From: Streptococcus sp. oral taxon 431
GTDB taxonomy: Bacteria > Bacillota > Bacilli > Lactobacillales > Streptococcaceae
DNA length: 64,000 bases
NCBI RefSeq assembly: GCF_023115445.1
Contig: NZ_JALDUI010000004.1
Coordinates: 1-64,000 of the forward strand
Direction: 5' to 3'
Within the stretch, counting starts at the first letter, position 1. Every line of letters starts with the position of its first letter. The notes under the pieces are model-generated. The model worked only from the letters and a program-made list of their open reading frames with translations. It had not been told where the DNA came from and searched no databases. Shown one piece after another: positions 31,227 through 42,007 of this stretch. The position numbers were made by a program, and so were the translations under genes.

Positions 31227-33119
31227 TTAAAAGGCACCGATGCTGCCGCCACCACCGCCGCCAGAAAATCCACCACCAGAACTTCCACTACTAGAAGATA
31301 CTGAGTAAGTACTTGCCGTATTTGCGACACTGGCATAATGGCTCATTTGCGCTGTTGAATGATAAAACATGCTATGCCAGCCATAGGCTACATAGAGATT
31401 GATATCTGGATTTTCAACTTGGATCTGGTGAACCTTCATCAAATGGCTAACCTTGTCAGCATATCCAAACAAAGTTGCATAAACTAATAGACGATTCCAA
31501 ACAACAATACTTTCTAATTCTACTTGATCCAGTTGTGCAATCTCACGTAACATATTTTCAAAACTGGTCCAGAGATAATAGACTTCCGCACCTGCTTCAT
31601 TTAGAACACCATCACGATTATCCAGTCGAATCTTCCAATAGTAGAAAGCAGCCAAAACTAAACCTATTAAGCCAAGTATTGGCAAGGGGAGATAAAGATA
31701 GCCATGAACGTCCAAACTGTACAAGAACAAACCAAATCCGATGATTAGTGGGAAAATAGTAGAAACACCCATGCTCACTTGCAAGATCTTTTCCACGCTA
31801 GTCAAGGGGCGATAATAATCCGGAAGCCCCAAGAAATAGACTCGGTCCTTGACCCCGTCTTGCATCTCTTTCAATGCTCTTTCAAAAGAATATTTAAGTT
31901 TACGGCCTTTTGTTTGAATCCGTTTTTCATCAGTAGCTTTCGCTCCACGGTAAAGATTCTCAGAAATCTTATAATCTGCAAACAAATTGGAAACAGCAAC
32001 TTCTTTTTTACCTGAAAAGGCCAGATTTAGACAGATCCTCTCAAAGCTTGATAAACCATCTTCTTTTACCAGCCTCAAGCCAACTGCGTCTCCTCCTGAA
32101 ATAATAGAGATATTCCCACGGTCTATCACATCTAACAAGGTAGCTTGAATAAGTTGGTCAAAGGTGAATTTTCCTGCTCCTTTGGTTAGAGGACTCACTT
32201 CCTCTAAGGAGGTCGAGTAGACAGCCTCTGATAAAACCATAGGCTCTAATTCCATCGGTGGTTCATAGAGACGATGATTTTTGGCATATTTGACGGAAGG
32301 AGTGGTTTTTCTTCTATAGACAAAATAGAAGCAGATACTCAATAACAAGGAGATGGAAAGTATTGAAGGAAACACCCAAGTAACGAGTTGTTTACTCTGA
32401 TCTTTTTCTCTAACAATCGACTCTTCTATCTTATTAAACTCTTCTAAACGATTCCCTTTTAAGCCCTGATCTGTAGCGCTAGCAAAATCAGTTCGAGGCC
32501 AGTAGGCATGCAACTCAACTCCACGCTTAGACGGAAGATTGTCTAAACGAATCGTATAGTCATGACCACTCTGTTCAATCCTTCCCTCTCTATAGAGTTG
32601 CCCTGTGTGGAAAAAGAGTTTTTCGGCCCCATTATCTCCCATCACATGAAACTCAAATTTTTCAATAGATTCTGAACTATCTGTTAAGGGTTGCCAATTT
32701 AATTCAGCGATATCATCATATAAAAAAAGAAGATTTTTCAATTGCCAGGTAAGTTCCACTTCGACCCTATCCCCTTCCTGACCTGGATTATAGACTTTAA
32801 CAGTATAACCATTCGTTTCTTCTGTCACTTCGCTAGTAAGATTTTCGATTTTATGACCATTTTTAGATGCCTCAACCTTTGGCTGAGGATCAATATAAAA
32901 TCCGCTAGGCATCTTGCCAGCACGTCCAAGTCCCACGATTTGGCCCTTAAAGTCCTCCTCAAACTGGTAAACTATCTTCTGCCTAAATTCCGCTGTATTG
33001 TCTGCATGAATATACAGTTCTCCTTTATAGGATGGAATGCTATAATCCACGGCAAAAACCAATTTTGGAACAATTATCAGACAAGTAAATATAAATACTA
33101 TTAACCATCTTTTTTTCAT
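31227..33119 (-). CDS. DUF2207 membrane protein with Gly-rich C-terminus
   Basis: 630 residues. Signal peptide (1-23), an extracytoplasmic beta-rich DUF2207 domain (about 25-230, beginning YSIPSYKGELYIHADNTAEF), a membrane helix (about 250-268), a cytoplasmic domain, two further helices (about 448-495) and a low-complexity tail GSSGGGFSGGGGGGSIGAF. Function of the family is unknown; the Gly/Ser tail is typical for it. Divergent from the glnPH-like gene and followed by uppP. Confidence 0.85.
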   Translation of the reverse strand: MKKRWLIVFIFTCLIIVPKLVFAVDYSIPSYKGELYIHADNTAEFRQKIVYQFEEDFKGQIVGLGRAGKMPSGFYIDPQPKVEASKNGHKIENLTSEVTEETNGYTVKVYNPGQEGDRVEVELTWQLKNLLFLYDDIAELNWQPLTDSSESIEKFEFHVMGDNGAEKLFFHTGQLYREGRIEQSGHDYTIRLDNLPSKRGVELHAYWPRTDFASATDQGLKGNRLEEFNKIEESIVREKDQSKQLVTWVFPSILSISLLLSICFYFVYRRKTTPSVKYAKNHRLYEPPMELEPMVLSEAVYSTSLEEVSPLTKGAGKFTFDQLIQATLLDVIDRGNISIISGGDAVGLRLVKEDGLSSFERICLNLAFSGKKEVAVSNLFADYKISENLYRGAKATDEKRIQTKGRKLKYSFERALKEMQDGVKDRVYFLGLPDYYRPLTSVEKILQVSMGVSTIFPLIIGFGLFLYSLDVHGYLYLPLPILGLIGLVLAAFYYWKIRLDNRDGVLNEAGAEVYYLWTSFENMLREIAQLDQVELESIVVWNRLLVYATLFGYADKVSHLMKVHQIQVENPDINLYVAYGWHSMFYHSTAQMSHYASVANTASTYSVSSSSGSSGGGFSGGGGGGSIGAF

Positions 33120-33183
33120 AATATAGCCTCTTTTGACCTTTTTCTCATTATATCATTTTTTTACAAGTAAGGGTTTACTAAGA

Positions 33184-33212
33184 TTGAAAAAGTTCCGCTT
33201 TTTCGATACAAT
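33184..33212 (+). promoter_or_regulatory. Promoter of the amino-acid ABC transporter operon
   Basis: TTGAAA and TACAAT with a 17-nt spacer, 38 bases before the start codon. Confidence 0.8.
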
Positions 33213-33249
33213 AGAGAGAAGCAATTTTAGACTAGAGATAGGAGAAATC

Positions 33250-34815
33250 ATGAAAAAATTATGCTTAACTATCCTTGCTAGCCTGGCCCTTACTTTAGGA
33301 CTAGTTAGCCAGGTCCAAGCCGATGAATATTTACGCATCGGTATGGAGGCAGCCTACGCACCTTTTAACTGGACTCAAGATGACGACAGTAACGGCGCTG
33401 TCAAAATTGATGGAACTAACCAATATGCTAATGGTTACGACGTCCAAATAGCTAAAAAGATTGCTAAGGACCTAGGTAAAGAGCCCTTGGTTGTTAAAAC
33501 CAAGTGGGAAGGACTTGTTCCAGCCCTTACTTCTGGTAAGATTGATATGATCATTGCAGGTATGAGCCCAACTGCTGAACGCAAACAAGAAATTGCATTT
33601 TCAAGCAGCTACTATACTAGCGAACCAGTACTTTTGGTCAAAAAGGATTCTGCCTATGCTAACGCCAAATCATTAGATGACTTTAGCGGAGCAAAAATCA
33701 CTTCTCAACAAGGTGTTTACCTTTACGACTTGATTTCACAAATCTCAGGCGCTCAGAAGGAAACTGCCATGGGAGATTTTGCTCAAATGCGTCAAGCTCT
33801 TGAAGCTGGTGTCATTGATGCCTACGTTTCTGAACGTCCTGAAGCCCTAACTGCCGAATCAGCAAACGCTAAGTTCAAAATGATTCAGCCTGAACCTGGT
33901 TTTAAAACTGGAGAAGAGGATACCTCTATCGCTATCGGTCTTCGTAAAGACGACGAACGTATCAGACAAATCAATGCCAGTATTGAAACCATTTCTAAAG
34001 ATGAACAAGTTGCTCTCATGGATCGTATGATCAAAGAGCAACCAGCAGAATCTACAACGACAGAAGAAAGCAACAGTAATTTCTTTGGTCAAGTTGCTAA
34101 AATTCTAACTGAAAACTGGCAACAACTCTTGCGTGGTGCTGGTATTACCCTTCTCATTTCAATTATCGGTACCATCGTTGGTCTCGCTATCGGTCTTGCT
34201 ATCGGTGTTTTCCGTACTGCACCTCTATCTGAAAACCAATTTATCTTTGGAATCCAAAAACTAATCGGTTGGATTCTCAATATCTATATTGAAATTTTCC
34301 GTGGAACACCTATGATTGTACAATCTATGGTTATCTACTATGGAACTGCCCAAGCTTTCGGGATCAACCTAGACCGTACGCTAGCTGCTATCTTTATCGT
34401 TTCAATCAACACTGGTGCCTACATGACTGAAATTGTTCGTGGTGGTATTTTGTCTGTTGATAAGGGACAATTTGAAGCGGCAACTGCACTCGGTATGACT
34501 CATAACCAGACCATGCGTAAGATTGTTTTGCCTCAAGTTGTTCGAAATATTCTACCAGCAACTGGTAATGAGTTCGTCATCAACATCAAAGATACTTCTG
34601 TATTGAACGTTATCTCTGTAGTAGAACTTTACTTCTCAGGAAATACAGTAGCAACACAAACCTACCAGTACTTCCAAACCTTTACCATCATAGCAGTTAT
34701 CTACTTTGTCCTCACCTTCACAGTAACGCGTATCCTCCGCTTCATCGAAAAACGTATGGATATGGATACCTACACGACAGGTGCTAACCAAATGCAAACG
34801 GAGGATTTGAAATAA
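33250..34815 (+). CDS. Amino-acid ABC transporter, fused substrate-binding and permease protein (GlnPH type)
   Basis: 521 residues from the ATG at 33250 (TAGGAGAA site); a longer in-frame stretch upstream contains the promoter and is not coding. Signal peptide (1-24, cleaved near VQADE), periplasmic-type binding domain (about 27-265), then a membrane domain (about 290-500) with the EAA loop [20 protein letters not shown]. Polar amino-acid (glutamine/glutamate-like) importers have this fusion. Substrate is inferred. The stop overlaps the ATPase start by one base. Confidence 0.92.
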   Translation: MKKLCLTILASLALTLGLVSQVQADEYLRIGMEAAYAPFNWTQDDDSNGAVKIDGTNQYANGYDVQIAKKIAKDLGKEPLVVKTKWEGLVPALTSGKIDMIIAGMSPTAERKQEIAFSSSYYTSEPVLLVKKDSAYANAKSLDDFSGAKITSQQGVYLYDLISQISGAQKETAMGDFAQMRQALEAGVIDAYVSERPEALTAESANAKFKMIQPEPGFKTGEEDTSIAIGLRKDDERIRQINASIETISKDEQVALMDRMIKEQPAESTTTEESNSNFFGQVAKILTENWQQLLRGAGITLLISIIGTIVGLAIGLAIGVFRTAPLSENQFIFGIQKLIGWILNIYIEIFRGTPMIVQSMVIYYGTAQAFGINLDRTLAAIFIVSINTGAYMTEIVRGGILSVDKGQFEAATALGMTHNQTMRKIVLPQVVRNILPATGNEFVINIKDTSVLNVISVVELYFSGNTVATQTYQYFQTFTIIAVIYFVLTFTVTRILRFIEKRMDMDTYTTGANQMQTEDLK

Positions 34816-35555
34816 TGAGTCAACCAATCCTTGAAATCAAACACCTCAAAAAATCCTACGGGCAAAACGAGGTCTTAAAAGACATCTCTCTCACTATTCA
34901 CAAAGGAGAAGTGATTTCTATCATCGGTAGTTCCGGTAGTGGTAAATCAACCTTCCTACGTTCTATCAACCTTCTCGAAACACCAACTGAAGGTGAAATC
35001 CTTTATCACGGTGAAAACGTACTTGAAAAAGGGTATAATCTCACTCACTATCGTGAAAAACTAGGCATGGTTTTCCAATCCTTTAACCTCTTTGAAAATC
35101 TCAATGTTCTTGAAAATACGATTGTTGCACAGACAACCGTTCTCAAACGTGAACGATCAGAAGCAGAGAAAATTGCTAAAGAAAACCTTGAAAAAGTTGG
35201 AATGGGAGAGCGCTACTGGCAAGCTAAACCTAAGCAACTTTCAGGTGGTCAAAAGCAACGTGTCGCCATTGCTCGCGCACTTTCTATGAACCCTGATGCC
35301 ATTCTCTTTGATGAGCCAACTTCAGCCCTTGACCCTGAAATGGTCGGTGAAGTTCTAAAAATCATGCAAGAACTAGCTCAAGAAGGCTTGACAATGATCG
35401 TTGTAACCCACGAAATGGAATTTGCTCGTGATGTATCACACCGTGTCATCTTTATGGACAAAGGTGTTATTGCAGAAGAAGGTAAACCTGAAGATTTATT
35501 TACAAATCCTAAAGAGGAACGTACAAGAGAATTTTTACAACGCTATTTAGGATAA
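34815..35555 (+). CDS. glnQ: Polar amino-acid ABC transporter ATPase (GlnQ type)
   Basis: 246 residues. Walker [11 protein letters not shown]-loop, signature [15 protein letters not shown], Walker [15 protein letters not shown] and switch His in VVTHEME. It energises the GlnPH-type protein with which it overlaps by one base. Complete and normal length. Confidence 0.94.
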   Translation: MSQPILEIKHLKKSYGQNEVLKDISLTIHKGEVISIIGSSGSGKSTFLRSINLLETPTEGEILYHGENVLEKGYNLTHYREKLGMVFQSFNLFENLNVLENTIVAQTTVLKRERSEAEKIAKENLEKVGMGERYWQAKPKQLSGGQKQRVAIARALSMNPDAILFDEPTSALDPEMVGEVLKIMQELAQEGLTMIVVTHEMEFARDVSHRVIFMDKGVIAEEGKPEDLFTNPKEERTREFLQRYLG

Positions 35556-35649
35556 GACAAAAGCGGTTGAATAAACCTCTTAAACCAAGAGTTGTTTTCC
35601 TATTCAATCCCCAATCAACATTGAGTCAAAGGCTTATGAACATAAAAAT

Positions 35650-35683
35650 CAAGGTCGGAGTTTTTTATCCCGACCTCTTTTTA
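35650..35683 (+). terminator. Terminator of the glnPH-glnQ operon
   Basis: AGGTCGG and CCGACCT pair around an 11-base loop and are followed by CTTTTT, about 95 bases after the glnQ stop. The remaining bases to 35864 show no gene or promoter. Confidence 0.8.
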
Positions 35684-35864
35684 TATACTTTAAAAATCAC
35701 TTTTATCCCTTCTTCTGTTTACTGAGCAAGTATTACTTGTAGCTACATTCCTAATCTTTTATTTGATTTTCATGAGTGAGATTACTCCTCTCCTGTCAAC
35801 CTAGTTCATCCTAACAAATAGATGTGTTGATCAGGTCATAGCATGGCTATTTCTCCATTCCATA

Positions 35865-35894
35865 AATAAAAGCAGACCCTAATTAGAGTCTGCT
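35865..35894 (-). terminator. Terminator of the small HTH gene
   Basis: AGCAGACTCT and AGGGTCTGCT form a 10-bp stem (one mismatch) followed by TTTATTT on the minus strand, 12 bases after the stop. Confidence 0.8.
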
Positions 35895-35906
35895 AGTATC
35901 CAAAGA

Positions 35907-36122
35907 TTAATCTTCAAATTTTTCATGATTTTTTTCATAGAAATCAATTAATCCAAGGGCTGTTTCAAAGGAAATATTTTTAACTTTTGCACGTCCTTGA
36001 GCTAGAGCAATGATAGACATTTCACGTGCATTCGTTTCTTTAGAAATACGATAACCAGTGATTTTCTTATCACGAACCCAGCTAACAACTGATTCTACTT
36101 TTTCAAAGTTAGTCTTAGCCAT
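35907..36122 (-). CDS. Small HTH-like protein, function unknown
   Basis: 71 residues, GGAG site 7 bases upstream. The central part, TGYRISKETNAREMSIIALAQ, fits the helix-turn-helix of small Cro/C1-like proteins, where the first helix often reads GYRISKETG. The remainder is helical and charged. No enzymatic motif. It has its own terminator and follows the SPFH gene by about 105 bases. A homologue lies near ilvA in pneumococcus (recalled). DNA binding is an inference. Confidence 0.75.
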   Translation of the reverse strand: MAKTNFEKVESVVSWVRDKKITGYRISKETNAREMSIIALAQGRAKVKNISFETALGLIDFYEKNHEKFED

Positions 36123-36227
36123 GTTTTTCTCCTATTTTATTCTTTACGATATTTAATTGTATACGTTTTTAAGGCATTTGTCAATAAAAAAACATATATC
36201 CAATCAAATAAGACGTTAAGATTTAGT

Positions 36228-37124
36228 TTACTTGGCTTTTAAAGCCGATAATATATGGGTTCGTATATCTTCAACTCCGTTAGGATTTGCTGGTAAGAAA
36301 ATTGTATTATTACCTTGTTTTTCTGCAAAATTATTCAATGTATCTAAATACTGGTTAGTTAACAAGATTGACATGATTTGCTCTTCAGTTAATTCAACAT
36401 TGGCTCCTTTTAACTCTTTAATAGAATCAGCAAGTCCATCAACAATTGCTTTTCGTTGCTCTGCGATCCCCACACCATGTAGGCGATCCTTTTCTGCCTC
36501 TGCTTCGGCCGCTGTTACGATCTTAATTTTATCTGCTTCGGCCAATTCTTGTGCTGCTACTCTCTTACGTTGAGCAGCATTGATTTCATTCATCGATTGC
36601 TTGACTTCCGCATCCGGCTCTACTTTGGTAATGAGCGTTTTGACGATAATGTACCCATACGTTGACATTTCTTCCGCTACTTGTTTTTGAACTTCTAATG
36701 CAATTTCATCCTTTTTCTCAAACAATTCATCCAAAGTTAACTTAGGAACTGATGAGCGCAATGCGTCTTCAATATAAGATTTGATTTGAGCCTCAGGTCT
36801 CATTAGTTTATAGTAAGCATCTGTAACATTTTGTTCATTTACTCGGTACTGTGTCGCAACATTCATCGTCACAAATACGTTATCTTGAGTCTTGGTTTCC
36901 ACAACGATTTCACTTTGCAAGAGACGCAGTTGTACACGAGCTGCAATTTTATCAATTCCAAATGGTGCTCTTAGGTGAATACCACTATTGCTCAATTTTT
37001 GATACTTACCAAATCGTTCAATGATAGCTACTGATTGTTGGCGAACAACATAGATTGAGCTCATTAATATAGCTCCTACAATAAGCATTAGAATAATTAG
37101 AACAAGTATAACTTTTAAAACCAT
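36228..37124 (-). CDS. SPFH/Band 7 domain membrane protein (stomatin/QmcA-like)
   Basis: 298 residues. One N-terminal membrane segment (about 5-25), then a Band 7 domain (QQSVAIIERFGKYQKLSNSG onward) and a long Ala/Glu-rich coiled region with EINAAQRKRVAAQELAEADK, typical of stomatin/prohibitin homologues that form rings in membrane microdomains and regulate proteases. A GGGGGAG site precedes the ATG. Located between ilvA and the small HTH gene; no clear terminator seen. Confidence 0.9.
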   Translation of the reverse strand: MVLKVILVLIILMLIVGAILMSSIYVVRQQSVAIIERFGKYQKLSNSGIHLRAPFGIDKIAARVQLRLLQSEIVVETKTQDNVFVTMNVATQYRVNEQNVTDAYYKLMRPEAQIKSYIEDALRSSVPKLTLDELFEKKDEIALEVQKQVAEEMSTYGYIIVKTLITKVEPDAEVKQSMNEINAAQRKRVAAQELAEADKIKIVTAAEAEAEKDRLHGVGIAEQRKAIVDGLADSIKELKGANVELTEEQIMSILLTNQYLDTLNNFAEKQGNNTIFLPANPNGVEDIRTHILSALKAK

Positions 37125-37206
37125 GGGAATCTCCCCCTTTCTTCACTTACATTATAGCACTAGTAAATAGGTTAGGCAAATAATATGATAAAAATTTCAT
37201 AGCATA

Positions 37207-38457
37207 TTAAACAAGCATATTATATAGGGTCTCATTCCCATTTAAGTTAATATAAGACGGGTCGAATTTTTCCATACGGTGAATCAATCCCGCATAATCA
37301 TGTTTATCAGCCAGCGCAATCCCTATTAGTACTGGACCAGTTCCCTTGCTAGCTCGTTTGATATATTCAAAACGAGTAATATCATCATGAGGTCCTAAGA
37401 TATCATTTACAAACTCTCGAAGTGCTCCCGGACGTTGTGGGAAATTCACTACAAAATAATGCTTGATACCATCATAAATCAAGGCACGTTCTTCCATCTC
37501 TGGCATACGGTTGATGTCATTATTCCCTCCAGAAATGATACAACAAATGGTCTTGCCCTTAATATAATCGGATAATACTTCTAGAGCTGCAACACTAGCG
37601 GCACCCGCAGGTTCTGCTACGATACCTTGTTTAGAATAAAGATCAATTAAGGTCTCAGAAATCAAGCCTTCATCTACACCGATAAGAGTTTCTACATGTT
37701 TGCGTGTTGCTTCATAGGTTAACTGTCCTACCTTTTGCACAGCAATTCCATCCGCAAATTTATCAATTTCTTTAAGTTTAACCGGTCCTCCAGCTTCAAA
37801 GGCAGCCTTCATAGAACGAGCACCTTCAGCCTCTACTCCAATGACCTCAATCTGAGGATTTGTTTCTTTAATATAAGTAGAAACACCTGAAATGAGACCT
37901 CCGCCTCCAACAGGTACCAAGACAGTATCAAATTCAATAGATTCTTTACGAGCTTCTTCTAAAATTTCATAGGCTACCGTACCCTGACCAGCTTGAACAT
38001 AGGGATCATCAAAGGGGTCAATAAAAGTACGATTTTCAGCTACAGTAAAGTCTTGAGCAGCCTTGGCTGAAGCATCAAAAGTATCCCCTACTAATTTGAT
38101 CGTAACAAAATCTCCTCCAAAGAAACGAACCTGACCAATTTTCTGTTGAGGTGTCGTAATTGGCATAAAGATTGTTGCAGGAATCTTCATCTCATTACAC
38201 GTGTAGGCAACTCCTTGAGCGTGATTTCCCGCTGAAGCACACACTACACCACGTTCACGTTCCTCTTTTGTCAATTGGGAAATAGCGTAATAAGCCCCAC
38301 GAATTTTAAATGAACGGACACGTTGAGCATTTTCCTTTTTAAGATAAATTTTCGCTCCGTATTTTTCGGATAAATAATGATCGTAGTCAAGTGGCGTATT
38401 GGCTACTACACCACTCAAAACCTTGTGGGCTTTCACCACATCTTTTGCACTTAGCAT
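37207..38457 (-). CDS. ilvA: Threonine deaminase (threonine ammonia-lyase)
   Basis: 416 residues. PLP-binding lysine in RVRSFKIRGAYYAI, PLP phosphate loop VGGGGLISG and GGNNDINRM, then a single C-terminal ACT-like regulatory domain (about 335-416) expected to bind isoleucine. It makes 2-oxobutanoate for isoleucine synthesis, feeding IlvB/IlvN. AGGAGGAG precedes the ATG. It lies 80 bp downstream of ilvC behind a terminator-like hairpin, so it may be expressed at a lower level than ilvBNC. Confidence 0.95.
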   Translation of the reverse strand: MLSAKDVVKAHKVLSGVVANTPLDYDHYLSEKYGAKIYLKKENAQRVRSFKIRGAYYAISQLTKEERERGVVCASAGNHAQGVAYTCNEMKIPATIFMPITTPQQKIGQVRFFGGDFVTIKLVGDTFDASAKAAQDFTVAENRTFIDPFDDPYVQAGQGTVAYEILEEARKESIEFDTVLVPVGGGGLISGVSTYIKETNPQIEVIGVEAEGARSMKAAFEAGGPVKLKEIDKFADGIAVQKVGQLTYEATRKHVETLIGVDEGLISETLIDLYSKQGIVAEPAGAASVAALEVLSDYIKGKTICCIISGGNNDINRMPEMEERALIYDGIKHYFVVNFPQRPGALREFVNDILGPHDDITRFEYIKRASKGTGPVLIGIALADKHDYAGLIHRMEKFDPSYINLNGNETLYNMLV

Positions 38458-38484
38458 AATCTCCTCCTAGATGAGTTTTCAAGA

Positions 38485-38516
38485 TAAAAAGCGAGTTAGG
38501 TTCCCCCCAACTCGCC
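38485..38516 (-). terminator. Terminator or attenuating hairpin between ilvC and ilvA
   Basis: GCGAGTT and AACTCGC pair around an 11-base loop, followed by TTTTTATCTTG on the minus strand, 20 bases after the ilvC stop. It should end most ilvBNC transcripts. Confidence 0.8.
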
Positions 38517-38537
38517 TTCTGTTTATATTCTTAAAAA

Positions 38538-39590
<1,053 letters not shown>

Positions 39591-39625
39591 CTATTAGGCT
39601 AGTTTAACAAATTGAGGTTGGATTT

Positions 39626-40102
39626 TTAATCGCGGGTAAATCCAGTTGCACCCGTACGAGCGATATTCTTAATACCATATGGTCGAATCACTCGAATTAA
39701 GGCTTCACTCTTTTCAGCATTCCCAGTCATCTGAATGGTAATGGAACTTGGAGCTACATCGACTACTGTTGCACGGAAAGGTTGGATAATAGCCAAAATT
39801 TCTGCACGTTTTTCAGCAGGCGCTGAAACCTTTATAAGAATTACTTCTCGTTCTAAGTGGGGCTGATCCGTGATATCACGAATGCGAATCACATCAATCT
39901 GACGATTAAGTTGTTTGATGATTTGCTCAACTTCATCATGTGAGGCAACATCAATGATAATGGTAATTCGTGATACATTAGGATTTTCCGTTGCGCCAAC
40001 AGAAATGCTTTCGATATTGACTTGACGTCTCGATAAGACTCCTGTGAAGCGATTGAGAACACCTGAACGGTTTTGAAGTTTGGCTGTTAACATTCTACGC
40101 AT
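39626..40102 (-). CDS. ilvN: Acetolactate synthase regulatory subunit
   Basis: 158 residues. N-terminal ACT domain (RSGVLNRFTGVLSRRQVNIE) for valine feedback and a C-terminal ALS_ss domain ending TGATGFTRD. It partners IlvB. The start overlaps the ilvB 3' end by 8 bases, with a GGGGGTG ribosome site inside ilvB. Confidence 0.96.
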   Translation of the reverse strand: MRRMLTAKLQNRSGVLNRFTGVLSRRQVNIESISVGATENPNVSRITIIIDVASHDEVEQIIKQLNRQIDVIRIRDITDQPHLEREVILIKVSAPAEKRAEILAIIQPFRATVVDVAPSSITIQMTGNAEKSEALIRVIRPYGIKNIARTGATGFTRD

Positions 40103-41795
40103 TAAACTTCACCCCCAACATCTCATGATTACTCTTACCAGCTGGTACCATCGGTAAAACATGTTCTTTACGAGAAATGTCTACTTCAATAAACATTGGT
40201 ACATCTTCCATGATGACTTCCAAATCCTTCTCAAGAGTTTCAGGATTATCAAACTTATAATTTTTAATCCCGTAGGCTTGAGCCATCAATTGAAAGTCTG
40301 GCAAGGTTTCAAATACCGACTCTGAAGTTCGACCATCATAGAAGGCTTCTTGCCACTGGCGGACCATCCCAAGTGAATGATTATTTAGCATGATGACCTT
40401 GATTGGAATCTTATAAATATTTAAGATTGCTAATTCCTGATTGGTCATCTGGAAACCACCATCTCCGACAAAGAGAACAACTTCTTTATCTGGATTGGCA
40501 ATCTTAGCACCAATAGCTGCAGGGACTCCGAATCCCATAGTTCCTAAACCACCTGACGTAACCAATTGACGCTCGTTTTGGTAAGGATAGTATTGAGCCG
40601 TCCACATTTGGTGTTGCCCAACGTCTGTTACAACAATAGCATCACCCTTAGTCAACTCACCGATACGTTCAATAACTGCTTGAGGTTGAACCACACGTTC
40701 TTTCTTATCATAAGATCGAACACGGTTCTTATCTTTGGTAACTTTTTCAATCCATTTTTCAGTATTGTTACGAACAATTGGCTCAGCTAGTAACTGTTGC
40801 AAAGCTTTTTTCGCATCTCCAACAACCGGAATATCAACTGCGATAATCTTACCAATCTCTGCAGGATCGATATCAATATGCGCTACTTTTGCATTCTTTG
40901 CAAAGGTCTTTGGATTTCCAGTCAAACGGTCATCAAAACGACAACCAATAGAAATCATAAAATCAGCCTCAGTCATGGCAATATTAGCTGCAAAGGAACC
41001 GTGCATTCCACCCATTCCCAAAAATAGTGGATGGCTAGTTGCGATTGTTCCCTGTCCCAAAAGACTTGTCACAACAGGAATTTGATAACGCTCTGCGAAT
41101 TCATTTAACTCTGCTGCAGCCTCAGCGTAACTAATACCACCCCCAGCTAGCAAGACTGGCTTTTTAGCCTTAGACAATTGCTTCAAGATTTTCTTGATTT
41201 GCATATCATTTGGCTCAAGTGTTGGCTGATAACTTGGTAAATCTATCTCTGGAGAGTAAATAAAGTCTGTTTCAAGCGCAGAAACATCTTTTGGAAGGTC
41301 AATGACGACTGGCCCTGGACGACCTGTGGTCGCAATATGTACCGCCTCTGTAATAATTCGTGGAATATCCGCAGTTTCTCGAACCTGATAATTATACTTA
41401 GTGATTGGCATGGTGATACCAACGATATCAGCTTCTTGAAAAGCATCTTTCCCAATTCCAGCACGTGCTACTTGGCCAGTAAAGACTAAAAGGGGAACAC
41501 TATCGCTCATAGCATCTGCGATCCCTGTAATGGCATTTGTAGCTCCTGGTCCGCTTGTGACGACTGCTACACCCAGTTTTCCTGTTGACTTAGCATAACC
41601 TTCAGCTTCGTGAAGACAGCCCTGCTCATGGCGACCTAGAATATGGCGGATTCCCTTAAAATTATAAATAGCATCATATAAAGGAAGTACCGCTCCACCA
41701 GGATAACCAAAAATCGTATCGATTCCTAAGTCACGAAGTGTTTCCAAAACAAGATCCGATCCCGACTTAGGTGAGTCTAAAATGATTTTCTCCAT
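40095..41795 (-). CDS. ilvB: Acetolactate synthase catalytic subunit
   Basis: 566 residues. ThDP enzyme with FGYPGGAVLPLYDA, catalytic Glu in GRHEQGCLHEAEGYA, and the ThDP motif GDGGFQMTNQELAILNIYKIP (start only quoted in part by function). It condenses pyruvate with pyruvate or 2-oxobutanoate in branched-chain amino-acid synthesis. First gene of ilvBNC(A), behind a TTGAAA/TATCAT promoter with an upstream CodY box. Confidence 0.96.
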   Translation of the reverse strand: MEKIILDSPKSGSDLVLETLRDLGIDTIFGYPGGAVLPLYDAIYNFKGIRHILGRHEQGCLHEAEGYAKSTGKLGVAVVTSGPGATNAITGIADAMSDSVPLLVFTGQVARAGIGKDAFQEADIVGITMPITKYNYQVRETADIPRIITEAVHIATTGRPGPVVIDLPKDVSALETDFIYSPEIDLPSYQPTLEPNDMQIKKILKQLSKAKKPVLLAGGGISYAEAAAELNEFAERYQIPVVTSLLGQGTIATSHPLFLGMGGMHGSFAANIAMTEADFMISIGCRFDDRLTGNPKTFAKNAKVAHIDIDPAEIGKIIAVDIPVVGDAKKALQQLLAEPIVRNNTEKWIEKVTKDKNRVRSYDKKERVVQPQAVIERIGELTKGDAIVVTDVGQHQMWTAQYYPYQNERQLVTSGGLGTMGFGVPAAIGAKIANPDKEVVLFVGDGGFQMTNQELAILNIYKIPIKVIMLNNHSLGMVRQWQEAFYDGRTSESVFETLPDFQLMAQAYGIKNYKFDNPETLEKDLEVIMEDVPMFIEVDISRKEHVLPMVPAGKSNHEMLGVKFNA

Positions 41796-41833
41796 CGTTC
41801 CCCTTTCTCTTCTCTTAAAAATAGCTTGTTACT

Positions 41834-41861
41834 ATGATACCATTTTTTCAAAAATTTTCAA
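41834..41861 (-). promoter_or_regulatory. ilvB promoter
   Basis: TTGAAA and TATCAT with a 16-nt spacer on the minus strand, 39 bases before the ilvB start. Confidence 0.7.
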
Positions 41862-41873
41862 GGGAAAAGAGCA

Positions 41874-41888
41874 AATTTTCTGAATTTT
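41874..41888 (-). promoter_or_regulatory. CodY box upstream of ilvB
   Basis: AAAATTCAGAAAATT matches the CodY consensus at 13 of 15 positions and lies 12 bases upstream of the -35. The branched-chain pathway is a classical CodY target. Confidence 0.75.
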
Positions 41889-41952
41889 CTATCTAGATAC
41901 TTTACAATATCAAATAGATTAGGAAGTTTATACGTATTTTTATTTTTTTAAT

Positions 41953-41988
41953 AGAAAAAAGGTTGAGACAAACTTGTCTTCAACCTTT
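41953..41988 (-). terminator. Terminator of rplK-rplA
   Basis: AAAGGTTGAAGACA and TGTCTCAACCTTT pair with a short loop and end in TTTTTTC on the minus strand, 19 bases after the rplA stop. Confidence 0.88.
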
Positions 41989-42007
41989 CATGTTAAATTA
42001 TTACTAA

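Noticed and set aside
33133-33249. 117-base upstream extension of the GlnPH-type gene
   Set aside because: It covers the TTGAAA/TACAAT promoter and would hide the signal peptide.
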